A DNA stretch of 48,910 nucleotides from the NCBI GenBank assembly GCA_903879335.1, contig CAIRLC010000008.1, positions 1-48,910 on the forward strand, in the 5' to 3' direction. The notes under the pieces were generated by a model, which was given only the letters and a program-made list of their open reading frames with translations, was not told where the DNA came from and searched no databases. A program made the position numbers and the translations under genes. How positions within the stretch are numbered: position 1 is the stretch's first letter; the number at the start of each line of letters is the position of its first letter. Shown here one piece after another: positions 16,302-25,124 of the stretch. The DNA comes from an uncultured Pseudomonadota bacterium (lineage in GTDB: Bacteria; Pseudomonadota; Gammaproteobacteria; Steroidobacterales; Steroidobacteraceae).

Positions 16302-17099
16302 TCATATCGGTGAGCGTGCCGCGGTCATACTGGCATTGATTTCACGTGCTGAAGGATTACGACGCAAGGTCAGTCCGCCGTTGACTTGCAGCACTTCGCC
16401 CGTCACAAAGCACTCATCCGATGCCAACCACAAGGCTGCATCGGCAACGTCATCCACGGTACCGAGTCGGCCCATTGGGTATTCCTTCAGGAATGCCTCC
16501 GCAAGTCCAGGCATCTGCATCACGGCTTCAGTCATCGGTGACTCCGTAAAGCCCGCGGCGATGGCATTGACCCGCACCCCTTTAGCGCCAAACTCGTTGG
16601 CAAAACACCGCATCACCGCATCGGTGCCCGACTTTGTACCAATGTAGGCTGCGTGATGCCAGAGCACCGCCTTGGTCGAGGCCGAGGTCATGGTGATCAC
16701 CGAACCGCCACCCGATTTCGCCATACGAGCGACAAAAGCTTGGAAGAAGAAATACGGGCCCTTGAACTGCAGCGCCGTGATTTGATCTAGATCCTCCTCA
16801 GTCGTTTCTAGGAGCTTGGCGATCAGACCAGAACCGGTGCAATTGACGGCAATATCGATACGGCCGTAGGTGGTCTCGGCCAATGTGGCCAAGTCCTCAA
16901 CTTGATTTTTGTGCGTGATGTCGCATAGCGCAGCAGTGCCCTGAATCTCGGCGGCGAGCGCATCCAGAGCGACCTGATGACGTCCGGCGACCACCACACG
17001 AGCTCCTTCAGCGGCGAAGCGGCGCGCCATCGCTTGCCCCATGTTCCCGGGCGATGCAGCACCTAGGATCACCGCCACCTTACCGTCGAGTCTGCCCAT
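16302..17099 (-). CDS. Short-chain dehydrogenase/reductase
   Basis: This 265-residue classical SDR has a nucleotide-binding glycine motif GAASPGNMG (13-21), VNCTGSG at the NNAG position, a Ser/Thr-rich strand ITMTSAST, and Y152-x3-K156 in AYIGTKSG. The C-terminal part has MGRLGTVDDVADAALWLASDE and the VNGG motif. It oxidises or reduces an alcohol/ketone with NAD(P). It starts 11 bp after the VOC gene stop and has a GGAGA ribosome site. Confidence 0.92.
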   Translation of the reverse strand: MGRLDGKVAVILGAASPGNMGQAMARRFAAEGARVVVAGRHQVALDALAAEIQGTAALCDITHKNQVEDLATLAETTYGRIDIAVNCTGSGLIAKLLETTEEDLDQITALQFKGPYFFFQAFVARMAKSGGGSVITMTSASTKAVLWHHAAYIGTKSGTDAVMRCFANEFGAKGVRVNAIAAGFTESPMTEAVMQMPGLAEAFLKEYPMGRLGTVDDVADAALWLASDECFVTGEVLQVNGGLTLRRNPSAREINASMTAARSPI

Positions 17100-17110
17100 C
17101 GTGTTCTCCG

Positions 17111-17644
17111 TTACCTGAAACGCCGCAATGGCTCAGCGCCATCCCAGTCGATTGATTTTTTTTGGATGTACCCATAGAACCGTTTGAGATTCGGCGATGG
17201 CTCATACAGCTCGATGTAATGCCCCAATAGGGGCATTTGCACCATGGCGAAGCGCACGCCATCCGCAGTGGTCGCATCCATCACGACGGACCCGCCTTCG
17301 CTGATGACGTGCGTAAGCGCTGCCGATAGATCGGGTACGAAATGGGCCACGTGATGCAGGCCAGAGGCGTCACTGGCATAGGCCTCTCGGATCACCGATG
17401 GCGCATCATCGTGTTGCGTGATCAGCTCGACCATCAGATCACCGGCTTGACCGTAGGCTGAACTGTGATCAAACGGAGTCTCGCACCCACGATAAAGACA
17501 AGCGCTTAACGGCACATGCTCCAGCAAATAGAACGGGCCCCAACCATAGCGCCGCGCACACTCCGCCGCCGCATGCACGGGATCTGGCACGTGGTAGGCA
17601 ATCTGCACGGCTCGAAGCGGCAGGCTGAGGGCCGTGCGATCCAT
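17111..17644 (-). CDS. VOC-superfamily (glyoxalase/dioxygenase fold) protein
   Basis: This 177-residue protein has two beta-alpha-beta-beta-beta modules: the first holds IAYHVPDPVHAAAECARRYGWGPFYLLEH and a paired acidic strand LMVELITQHDD, the second HHVAHFVPDLSAALTHV and GHYIELYEP. His and Glu at module ends could bind metal. It is paralogous to the VOC protein at 29988. I start at ATG 17644, 4 bp after the PQQ dehydrogenase stop; a longer frame overlaps that gene. Such proteins may be epimerases, lyases or extradiol-type enzymes; lactoylglutathione lyase itself is unlikely. Confidence 0.85.
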   Translation of the reverse strand: MDRTALSLPLRAVQIAYHVPDPVHAAAECARRYGWGPFYLLEHVPLSACLYRGCETPFDHSSAYGQAGDLMVELITQHDDAPSVIREAYASDASGLHHVAHFVPDLSAALTHVISEGGSVVMDATTADGVRFAMVQMPLLGHYIELYEPSPNLKRFYGYIQKKSIDWDGAEPLRRFR

Positions 17645-17648
17645 GGTC

Positions 17649-19514
17649 TTACTTTCCGTCCACCGAGAATGCCAACAAGACATTCCCAGGCATGTGCGAA
17701 TACGCGCCGTAACCCGATACCGAATAAAGCCGGCCTTGGTAAATAACAGGCCCTGCCGCGCCGATGGATCCGCCATGGGCCACGAGTCCTGAATTCGTCG
17801 TCACCTCGGCGCGCGTGTCGTACTCCCACAACGTGGATCCGGTCTGTGCGGCATAAGCCCGCAGAGTGCCATCCATATGGCCGGCGAATACAGCGCCGGG
17901 CATTGCGGTCACCGCCGAAATGATGCCGGGGTCGCAGAACTTCGCGCCGTCGCAATGACCAGCGTCCGGACGGGACCAGACCAGCGAACCAGTCGAGGCG
18001 TCGACCGCGTAGAGACCCGGATGCGGATCGCCGGGGTAATTGGGATCGACCAGCGGACCGAGATCCGAGATCGGCGCGTAGATGTTCTGACCATCATGCG
18101 CCATACCGAACTGAATGCCGCCTTGGATGCTGCCGCGACCTACGCGTCGCCGCCACAAGACTCGATCATGGCGATCCGGATCAATCGCCAACACCTCGCC
18201 ACTTTTCAGACCTGCATAGAGCAATTCTTTGCCCGCGGCATTCCTGACCAGCATAGTTCCGGCGCCCACATCGAAGTCGGGTCCGGCATGTTCCGGGCAA
18301 TTGGCATTTTTAAACAAGCAGCCGACATTCCAGGCATCGTCTGCAAAGCCCTGTAAAGACCACCGCACTTTGCCGGTCGCCAAATCAAAGGCCACCACCG
18401 CATCCGACCGTTTATTGGGCTTGCCCTGATAGTTATCACCCGTACCCACGTACACGAGGCGTCTTTTTGCATCGATGGTGGGTGAGTTCCAGACCGCCGC
18501 TCCGGAGGGAGCGAAGATTGGAGTACCTACCGCCGTCTTGCCCACTTGGCGAGGAGTTTCTGCGATCGTATAGGTCTTCCAAATGACCCGGCCGCTCAGC
18601 GCATCAAGCGCAACGAGCGAGCCGCGGAACGTGCAGCAGGGGTACTTCGGATCAGCCATCGCCTCTTCCAGCGAGGACACGGGGAAGTAGACGCGTCCGT
18701 CGTAATAGGTCGGCGCACCGGTGCTGGTCGTGCTGGGATGATCCTCAAGCTTACGCGACCACAGCAGTTGGCCCGTCCGGGCATCCAATGCATAGCTGTG
18801 ACCGACCAAATCACCGAAGAACACCTGCGGTTTGGCCGTCGCGTCACCCGCCTTCCAGGTGCTAACGGCAATCGAGGTGCGCACTTCGGCACCCGCCTTA
18901 AAGGTCCAACGGACGCAGCCGGTCGCGGCATCGAGGGCATACACGGTACCGTTCTGACTGCCGACAAACAGGGCTCCCATCGCAAAAGACGGTTGGGAGC
19001 GTGCGCGCAATGCGCCCGGGAAGGCGAAGGCCCACTTCAACTTGAGTTTGGGGACATCGCTCGCAATTAAGCCCGCCGCCGCGGCCGGGACGAAGTGCGA
19101 ATTACCGAGGTCCGCGCCCCAATTCCGCAACTCCGGCGGTTGAGACAGATCAAAGTTAGCCGCCGCACCGGCACAGCGTGGCGCCTCCGGCGCCGGCCCC
19201 GAGGCGCTGAGATTAGCGGCCCCCAAATAATCGGCAACCGCATGTTTGTCTTGATCGGACAACGCGGCACCTTGGCCTTGCATGACGCCGCTCGTGAGCG
19301 CCGCATAAATCATGCTGGGCTCCATCATCTGCAAGAAGACTTGGGTCGGGGCCTTGGTAACCTGACCGAGATGACACTGGGCACACACCGTGCCAAAAAT
19401 AGCTTCGCCAGGACCTGGAGTCGCCGGCACGCGCGGATCTGCGGGCGCTGCGGCATGCCCTGTCGACACGCCCAGCGTCGACACAATCAAGAGCATTAAT
19501 AAAGTCGATTTCAT
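17649..19514 (-). CDS. Secreted cytochrome c/PQQ quinoprotein dehydrogenase (polyvinyl-alcohol-dehydrogenase-like)
   Basis: This 621-residue protein has a Sec signal peptide (about 1-23). A short cytochrome c domain carries C44-A-Q-C47-H48, and an eight-bladed PQQ propeller of PQQ-repeat type covers about 115-620. Propeller segments such as VYALDAATGCVRWTF, YVGTGDNYQGKPNKRSDAVV, NVGCLFKNANCPEHAGPDFDVG, GRGSIQGGIQFGMAHDG and GSLVWSRPDAG follow the order known from polyvinyl alcohol dehydrogenase (cytochrome), which also has its heme at the N terminus. It should oxidise an alcohol in the periplasm and pass electrons to cytochrome c. The ribosome site is GAGGGGG. It is co-linear with VOC, SDR and Rieske genes. 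Confidence 0.92.
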   Translation of the reverse strand: MKSTLLMLLIVSTLGVSTGHAAAPADPRVPATPGPGEAIFGTVCAQCHLGQVTKAPTQVFLQMMEPSMIYAALTSGVMQGQGAALSDQDKHAVADYLGAANLSASGPAPEAPRCAGAAANFDLSQPPELRNWGADLGNSHFVPAAAAGLIASDVPKLKLKWAFAFPGALRARSQPSFAMGALFVGSQNGTVYALDAATGCVRWTFKAGAEVRTSIAVSTWKAGDATAKPQVFFGDLVGHSYALDARTGQLLWSRKLEDHPSTTSTGAPTYYDGRVYFPVSSLEEAMADPKYPCCTFRGSLVALDALSGRVIWKTYTIAETPRQVGKTAVGTPIFAPSGAAVWNSPTIDAKRRLVYVGTGDNYQGKPNKRSDAVVAFDLATGKVRWSLQGFADDAWNVGCLFKNANCPEHAGPDFDVGAGTMLVRNAAGKELLYAGLKSGEVLAIDPDRHDRVLWRRRVGRGSIQGGIQFGMAHDGQNIYAPISDLGPLVDPNYPGDPHPGLYAVDASTGSLVWSRPDAGHCDGAKFCDPGIISAVTAMPGAVFAGHMDGTLRAYAAQTGSTLWEYDTRAEVTTNSGLVAHGGSIGAAGPVIYQGRLYSVSGYGAYSHMPGNVLLAFSVDGK

Positions 19515-19553
19515 GTTGCCCCCTCAAGCTCGTGCCGCCGGCACGACGTCCGT

Positions 19554-20912
19554 TTATTTTTTAATACCGAGCACACGATCCAGTTCACGGTGGAAGTGCC
19601 GTACACGCACCTCTTGCTCACCCCAGAGTGGACCCTTGAATCCGCTCGACTTGGATGCTCGCTGCACGGCCGAGACGAGCTCGACGTCCTGATTCAGGAC
19701 CGGCCCGAGATCCGCGCGTTGATTAATGTCGTAATTTTCTATGGCTGGGCGCGTAGCACCCGTGATGTCGGTGTCTTTCGGCAATCCCATCCAACCCGGC
19801 ACAAAATAGTCTTTGTCATCGACGTGGCGGAACATCGTGATGTTGTCGTAGTAAAAACGCTCGGGCTCCGTCGGGTGCGGCAGGAAGCGCATAATGAAAA
19901 CGCCCTCCGGATGCATACCGATCTGCACGTTTGGGAATAACCCCGTCGCCCAACTATCGGTCAACTGACCATCCTCAAATTTCTCATAATGCGTGAGCCC
20001 GAGCCGTTCAGCACGCGCACGCTTGGCCTGCTGCACGGCCGCGCGCACACCCCGCGCAGTACCCTGATAGGCTGAAGGATCCATGCCCGCCTCCTGCATC
20101 ATGTACATCAAGTCAGGAGACACGGTGTCTTGGTCCTCGATGCGATGTGACTTCGTGCAAATGGGCACGATCATGCGCGAGAACCCATTCGGGTAAAGGT
20201 CATACTGCGAGTAGTCCTCCATCACGCCCTGAGTTTGCGGGTGGATGTGTGGCAGGTGATAGGTTTCGTAGAAGGCATCCACGCCGACTTTCCAATTGCC
20301 GTGCCACTCCGTACGCACATGGCGTACAACGTTCATTTTGTCGACCTCATAGTTTTCGAGGTAACCCGCCGGTAAGCCGATCCACTCCTTCAGTGGCGGC
20401 GCCTTGCCATCTAAATTGACAAAGATCAGGCCGCCAATCGAATCGCAGCGCACTTCTGACAGCCCTGGACGATGAGCGATCACACTCGGATGAAAGCTCT
20501 CCTCGTCGGTGATGCACTCAAGCTTGCCATCCAAGCAGAACTGCCAGGCATGAAATGCACAGGTGAAGCGATCAACACTCCCCGAGTCGTTCAACGCGAT
20601 CTTATTGCCCCGATGCGGACAGACGTTGTGAAAGGCGCGGATATCACCCGCCTTCTGGCGCACGAGAACGATGGATTCATGGCCCACGTCAAATACCGTG
20701 TAGTCGCCTTCCTCCTTAATATCCGAGGTCACGCCAGCCAACAGCCACACGGTCGGCCACAGCTTGCGCCACTCGAGCTTCATGAACTCAGGCGAATAGT
20801 AGCGTTCAGGATGAGGGCTATCCAAACCGTTATCGAGCAGCGGGCGCTTCGCTTCCAGCGATTCGTGGCTGGCTTCTGGATTTACAACGTAGGGCTTATC
20901 GTAGGCGTACAT
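19554..20912 (-). CDS. Rieske non-heme iron oxygenase alpha subunit (A)
   Basis: This 452-residue protein has the Rieske centre C98-P-H100 ... C118-A-F-H121 and a mononuclear iron site in NWKVGVDAFYETYHLPHIH (E216, H219, H224). It belongs to the ring-hydroxylating oxygenase alpha family. I start at ATG 20912 with GAGGAAAC ahead; the longer frame runs into the CMD gene. It is paralogous to the 452-residue oxygenase at 36233 (shared FMxLEWxxxWxxVWLL and ESxxxVRQ segments). The cluster has no beta subunit or reductase, so partners must come from elsewhere. Confidence 0.93.
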   Translation of the reverse strand: MYAYDKPYVVNPEASHESLEAKRPLLDNGLDSPHPERYYSPEFMKLEWRKLWPTVWLLAGVTSDIKEEGDYTVFDVGHESIVLVRQKAGDIRAFHNVCPHRGNKIALNDSGSVDRFTCAFHAWQFCLDGKLECITDEESFHPSVIAHRPGLSEVRCDSIGGLIFVNLDGKAPPLKEWIGLPAGYLENYEVDKMNVVRHVRTEWHGNWKVGVDAFYETYHLPHIHPQTQGVMEDYSQYDLYPNGFSRMIVPICTKSHRIEDQDTVSPDLMYMMQEAGMDPSAYQGTARGVRAAVQQAKRARAERLGLTHYEKFEDGQLTDSWATGLFPNVQIGMHPEGVFIMRFLPHPTEPERFYYDNITMFRHVDDKDYFVPGWMGLPKDTDITGATRPAIENYDINQRADLGPVLNQDVELVSAVQRASKSSGFKGPLWGEQEVRVRHFHRELDRVLGIKK

Positions 20913-20943
20913 GAGCGTTTCCTCAGTGGAGTGCCGAGTGAGA

Positions 20944-21522
20944 TCAAGTTGCTGCAGCAGTCGCTGCGGGCGTGAACGGACAGTAGTCTTCACGTTCAAC
21001 CAGGTCGAGTACGAAAGAGAGTTTCGCCATCCCAGAAATGACGGCCATGACGGTGCCGAGTTCGCACAAGTCGGCGTCACTGAAATGTGCGCGCAGGCGA
21101 GCGTATAACTCTGGCGTCATACGTCCCTCAAGGTTAGTCAGTGCGACTTGATCGGCATAGGCCAGCACCGCCTTCTCCGCCGCCGTGAACGGACCGTCCT
21201 CGTAATGCATCAGCGCGGCCACCTGCGCTTCAGTGATGCCTGCCGCCAGTGCCCCAGGTACATTCTGCTTATTGCACGTCAGGCAACCATGACGGGTCGA
21301 CAGCCGCAAACGCACCAATTGTTTGTAGCGCTGATCCACGTTCCCGCCAAAAAAAATCGGCCCGTAGAACTTGGACATCACAAAATCGAGCATCTCAGGC
21401 GCTTGCGCGAAGACCTCAACGAAGGTCGCATCGCCAGTCAAAGACTGTAAGGTGTCCCAAGCCAGATGGAACGACTGAGGTAACTCACTACGAGGGATAC
21501 GGGTCAACAGAGTATCTGGCAT
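20944..21522 (-). CDS. Carboxymuconolactone decarboxylase/AhpD-like protein
   Basis: This 192-residue all-helical protein has the CMD core RLRLSTRHGCLTCNKQNVPGALAAGI. C80-L-T-C83 matches the AhpD redox pair, but the usual His four residues on is N87, so the proton relay for peroxidase activity is incomplete. The C-terminal half (YADQVALTNLEGRMTPELYARLRAHF) is typical of the family. It has a strong GGAGGAAC ribosome site. It lies between a Rieske oxygenase gene and an SDR gene; the job is unknown. Confidence 0.85.
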   Translation of the reverse strand: MPDTLLTRIPRSELPQSFHLAWDTLQSLTGDATFVEVFAQAPEMLDFVMSKFYGPIFFGGNVDQRYKQLVRLRLSTRHGCLTCNKQNVPGALAAGITEAQVAALMHYEDGPFTAAEKAVLAYADQVALTNLEGRMTPELYARLRAHFSDADLCELGTVMAVISGMAKLSFVLDLVEREDYCPFTPAATAAAT

Positions 21523-21569
21523 GGGTTCCTCCGATGGGCGAGCGAGTAGGACTGGTTTTTCTGGACTGT

Positions 21570-22460
21570 TTAGACGTCGAAGTAGTCGGGCTTACCGCCG
21601 GGCCACACGTCGCCCCATTGACTGTTGCCACCATCCACGACCAGGACTTCACCGGTGACAAATTTGCCGGACGGTGCGCCTAGGTAGGCTACGGCCTGAC
21701 CCACGTCATAGGCATCGCCCAAAGTCCGCATGGGGTTGGAATCAACAAAAGCCGCTGCCGCGGCCGGATCGTAAACATTGAGGCCTTCTGAGCGTATGGC
21801 GCCAGGCGACACGCAGTTGACCCGGATCTTCAGCGGCGCCCATTCGGTGGCCAGTGTCTTGGCGAGATAAATCACGCCGGCCCGGGCCGCACAGGTGTGA
21901 GCCACTTGTGGCATACCGCGCCAGACATTCGCCACGATATTCACAATGCTGCCGGGCTGTCCGGCATCACGCCACGCACGCGCCGCCGACTGCATCATGT
22001 AGAACGTTCCGGTCAGATTAGTCTCAATGACCGCATGCCAACCCTTCGGGGAGAAATCGATGGCCGCCTGCGGGTACTGCCCACCGGCATTGTTCACCAG
22101 CAAATCAAGCCCACCACGCTGCGCAAAGGTATCTGAGATGAGTGAATGACAGGCGTCGGGGTCGCGGATGGTCATCGCTCGTGTCGTCACTGCTGCGCGA
22201 CCCAGTAGGCGTTCGACGGCTTCGCGAGTCTCTTCGAGTTTCTCGGCTTTGCGGCCGGCAATCACGATGTGCGCACCCATGCGCGCGAACATAAAGGTCA
22301 TGGCGCGACCAAAGCCACTACCACCGCCAGTCACCAGCACGGTCTTACCAGCATACAAATCATCGCGGAAAACCATGGGCGCGGTAGCCAGTTCTTCGAG
22401 CGTATAGCCCCATGACTGTCTACCCGCTTCGTTCGCGACTTGAACTTCCTCAGCACTCAT
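21570..22460 (-). CDS. SDR-family enoyl-CoA reductase-like protein (PECR/DECR type)
   Basis: This 296-residue SDR has a 35-residue N-terminal extension, then VLVTGGGSGFGRAM (about 41-54) and LLVNNAGGQYPQA. Instead of the canonical Tyr-x3-Lys it has VAHTCAARAGVIYLAKTLATEW. That is the arrangement of peroxisomal trans-2-enoyl-CoA and 2,4-dienoyl-CoA reductases (HSxAARAGV). It is therefore more likely to reduce an enoyl-CoA double bond than a ketone. It lies between the thiolase and CMD genes. Confidence 0.88.
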   Translation of the reverse strand: MSAEEVQVANEAGRQSWGYTLEELATAPMVFRDDLYAGKTVLVTGGGSGFGRAMTFMFARMGAHIVIAGRKAEKLEETREAVERLLGRAAVTTRAMTIRDPDACHSLISDTFAQRGGLDLLVNNAGGQYPQAAIDFSPKGWHAVIETNLTGTFYMMQSAARAWRDAGQPGSIVNIVANVWRGMPQVAHTCAARAGVIYLAKTLATEWAPLKIRVNCVSPGAIRSEGLNVYDPAAAAAFVDSNPMRTLGDAYDVGQAVAYLGAPSGKFVTGEVLVVDGGNSQWGDVWPGGKPDYFDV

Positions 22461-22489
22461 TAGGCTTACTCAATATTCGAATTTAATTT

Positions 22490-23692
22490 TTAAAACTGAT
22501 TCAAGCCGAAAATGGCGACGCTGGCCACATTGCGGTTCGGGATGCCGCCCAGATTGTGACTCAAGCCCAAAGAAGGCGCACCGACCTGCCGCGCTCCGGC
22601 TCGACCCAGTAATTGGGTGTAGATCTCATACGCCATGCGTAGGCCCGATGCGCCCACCGGATGGCCGAAGCACTTGAGACCCCCATCGGTCTGACAGGGA
22701 ATCGCCCCGTCACGGTCGTAGCGGCCATTCAGGATGTCAGCCGGTGCTCGACCGGGGGCTGAGAGCCCAAGATCTTCCATGACCACGAGTTCGGTGACGG
22801 AGAAACAATCATGCACTTCAATCAGACCGAGTTGGCTGGCCGGATCCGTGAGCCCAGCTTCGCGATAGGCGCGACTCGCTGCGAGGCGGGTCGTCGGCGT
22901 GTAGCTGCCGTCCCAACTGGCATGGCCCATTTCAGCGCCGTTGGAGGGCGCCAATTGCAAGGCTTTCACGGAAACGTGATCGCGCTTGCCGAGTGAGGCC
23001 GCAATCTCGGGCGTCGTCACAATCGCGCAGGCCGCGCCATCGCTGACACCGCAACAGTCGTAAACACCCAGCGGAAAGGCCACCATCGGTGCGCCCAAGA
23101 CTTGTTCGCTCGTGATTGGAGTACGCAAATGGGCCTTCGGATTATCAAGCGCATTGGCGTGACTCTTTACCGACACATGAGCCATCGCCCGGCGCAACTC
23201 ATCGATCGAGAGGCCATGGCGCGCTGCATACGCCGCCCCCAGTTGCGCAAACGCACCCGGCGGCGTGAAGCCCGGCTGCCATTGATCCTCGAAGGTTCCC
23301 TTGGCTCGCTCCGGCAATCCGCCGAACCCCGTATCCTTAAGTTTTTCGACACCCATCGCTAAGGCGATATCCACCGCGCCGGAGGCGACGGCATATACGG
23401 CGCCGCGCAATGCTTCCGTACCCGTGGCGCACAAATTCTCGACGCGCGTGACGGGTACGTTCGGCAAGCGCAGGGCCATCGACAAGGGCAGGCCTGACTT
23501 CGAGGTGCTCTGTTCTTGATAAAAGACGCCAAGCCAAGCCGCCTCAATGCGATCACGCTCGACACCGGCATCCGCCATCGCTTCCGTGAAAGCCTCGACC
23601 ATCAAATCGTCGGCACCCATATTCCAGCGCTCGCCGAAGCGCGAACACCCCATACCGACGATTGCCACCTTGTCGCGGATCCCGCTGGCCAT
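22490..23692 (-). CDS. Thiolase-like enzyme (SCP-x/lipid-transfer type)
   Basis: This 400-residue thiolase-fold protein opens with VAIVGMGCSRFGERW, typical of SCP-x/Ltp thiolases. C88 in VENLCATGTEAL is the nucleophile, HDCFSVTE carries the next His, and CFGHPVGASGLRM the last catalytic His. In steroid and terpenoid pathways such thiolases cleave beta-oxo or beta-hydroxy acyl-CoA and need a DUF35 partner. The next gene upstream (2 bp away) encodes exactly a DUF35-containing protein. It has a GAGGAG ribosome site. Confidence 0.92.
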   Translation of the reverse strand: MASGIRDKVAIVGMGCSRFGERWNMGADDLMVEAFTEAMADAGVERDRIEAAWLGVFYQEQSTSKSGLPLSMALRLPNVPVTRVENLCATGTEALRGAVYAVASGAVDIALAMGVEKLKDTGFGGLPERAKGTFEDQWQPGFTPPGAFAQLGAAYAARHGLSIDELRRAMAHVSVKSHANALDNPKAHLRTPITSEQVLGAPMVAFPLGVYDCCGVSDGAACAIVTTPEIAASLGKRDHVSVKALQLAPSNGAEMGHASWDGSYTPTTRLAASRAYREAGLTDPASQLGLIEVHDCFSVTELVVMEDLGLSAPGRAPADILNGRYDRDGAIPCQTDGGLKCFGHPVGASGLRMAYEIYTQLLGRAGARQVGAPSLGLSHNLGGIPNRNVASVAIFGLNQF

Positions 23693-23694
23693 GA

Positions 23695-25122
23695 TCAGGA
23701 TCTCCTCAACGTCGCTTTCCAGAAGTAGCGGTGGAAGCCGCGGGCATGATCGATATCCTTGATCCGGAACACGAACATCACCGCAGCACCCACGCTGACC
23801 TCGCCCGGATCAACATCCGCGAATTCTATGAAGGCGTTACCGCCGCCCTCAAAGGCGACGTTGCCATAGACCAGTGGCGGCGACGGCGTAAACGCCAGCC
23901 AGTCTTCGGTGTAAGTTTTGACGGTCGCCGGCAGGTCCACGAGACGTATCGGTGTCTGTGGCGCAAAGGCACGGCATTCCGGGTTCACGCAAGCGGGTGC
24001 CGCAGGAAACTGCACCGTGTCGCAGGCCGTGCATCGGCCACCCACAAACCCGTTCAGGGCCGCACGTTTGCGGTAATGCACCGAATGCGCGGTGCGCATA
24101 TCCCGCTCGGCCCGCATGCCCCAATCCAACGCCAGCGCGCCGCCATGAGACAAAAAGCGAACATAGGCGTGGTCGGTGAGACCTCGTGCAAGCGCGCCGC
24201 TGAGAACCCGACCGGTACGCCGTTGCGGTGCGCTATCGCTGACGCGCAGCAAGAGCGCATCGATGCCCTGGCCAAAGCCGATCACGAGGATCACCTCACC
24301 CGGCATCGCCTCATCCAACGCACCCGCCAACATCAGCAGTGGGTGTGCCACGCCGGTATCGCCGACCCGGTCATGCAAACCATCCACGAGCGTGGCGTTC
24401 GTCAAGCCCAGCGTGCGTATCAAGGGCTCTGCGGTGGCCCGCGGTGCGGTGAGTACCACGCGCGTGATCGCTGGTGCCGCTACGGATGTCTTGGCCAGCA
24501 AGGCCGCTACCGCGCGCCGTACGAAGGGCCCCCACGCCTCGGTGCGAACCCAGCGGTCCTCCAGCGCATAGTCATGACGCTCGCCCGCTTGCCGGTAATG
24601 ATCGACGAAGTCGATGTTCTCGGAATAGCCGCCCAAATACTCGGCCAGTTCGGCCTGCCCGTCCACAACCACGGCTGCCGCGCCATCACCATAATTGAGT
24701 TCCTGCACACTGCCGGGTTGGGTTGCGCGTCGATCGGCCGCCACCAATAAGGTCGACGGTGCGGTTCCCTCGAGCAGCGCCATCAGCGCACTTGTGCCCG
24801 CTCGCTGCGAGCCGGCAGCATCCTGTGTCGTGACCTGCGCCGGTAAGGCAAGCGCTTCCGCCACTAAACCCGAGTTACTCCGATCAAGGAAGGGATGCGT
24901 CGTGGAGGCAAAAGTCACGCCGGCGACAGCCTCGCGTCCGCCCAAGGCAGCCCGCCCGGCCTCGACCGCCATTGTGAGGGCATCCTCATCCCAGTTGCCG
25001 TATGCACGTTCACCGCGGCCGCCCACGCTTTGCAAACGCCAGGCCAGCGCCTCGCTGATCGCGCGTCGAGACAATCGCCTCCGTGGCACATAGACAGCGA
25101 TCGATGAAATGCCACGCGTCAT
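23695..25122 (-). CDS. HMG-CoA-synthase-like protein fused to a DUF35 zinc/OB-fold domain
   Basis: This 475-residue protein has an N-terminal HMG-CoA synthase/KAS III-like thiolase fold (about 1-300: ISSIAVYVPRRRLSR, NWDEDALTMAVEAGRAAL, NYGDGAAAVVV, GDTGVAHPLLMLAGAL). A C-terminal rubredoxin-like zinc ribbon has C364-x2-C367 and C378-x4-C383, and an OB fold runs to the end. The nucleophile position, normally A-C-x-A/G-G-T, reads G-S-Q106-R-A-G-T, so the catalytic Cys is gone. I start at ATG 25122, 2 bp after the Rieske stop; the longer frame covers that gene. It probably pairs with the adjacent thiolase as its DUF35 partner. Confidence 0.88.
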   Translation of the reverse strand: MTRGISSIAVYVPRRRLSRRAISEALAWRLQSVGGRGERAYGNWDEDALTMAVEAGRAALGGREAVAGVTFASTTHPFLDRSNSGLVAEALALPAQVTTQDAAGSQRAGTSALMALLEGTAPSTLLVAADRRATQPGSVQELNYGDGAAAVVVDGQAELAEYLGGYSENIDFVDHYRQAGERHDYALEDRWVRTEAWGPFVRRAVAALLAKTSVAAPAITRVVLTAPRATAEPLIRTLGLTNATLVDGLHDRVGDTGVAHPLLMLAGALDEAMPGEVILVIGFGQGIDALLLRVSDSAPQRRTGRVLSGALARGLTDHAYVRFLSHGGALALDWGMRAERDMRTAHSVHYRKRAALNGFVGGRCTACDTVQFPAAPACVNPECRAFAPQTPIRLVDLPATVKTYTEDWLAFTPSPPLVYGNVAFEGGGNAFIEFADVDPGEVSVGAAVMFVFRIKDIDHARGFHRYFWKATLRRS

Positions 25123-25124
25123 GC

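Noticed and set aside
21541-21580. GGACTGTTTA near the CMD/SDR junction as an operator
   Set aside because: Only one half-site, inside an operon with no promoter-like elements.
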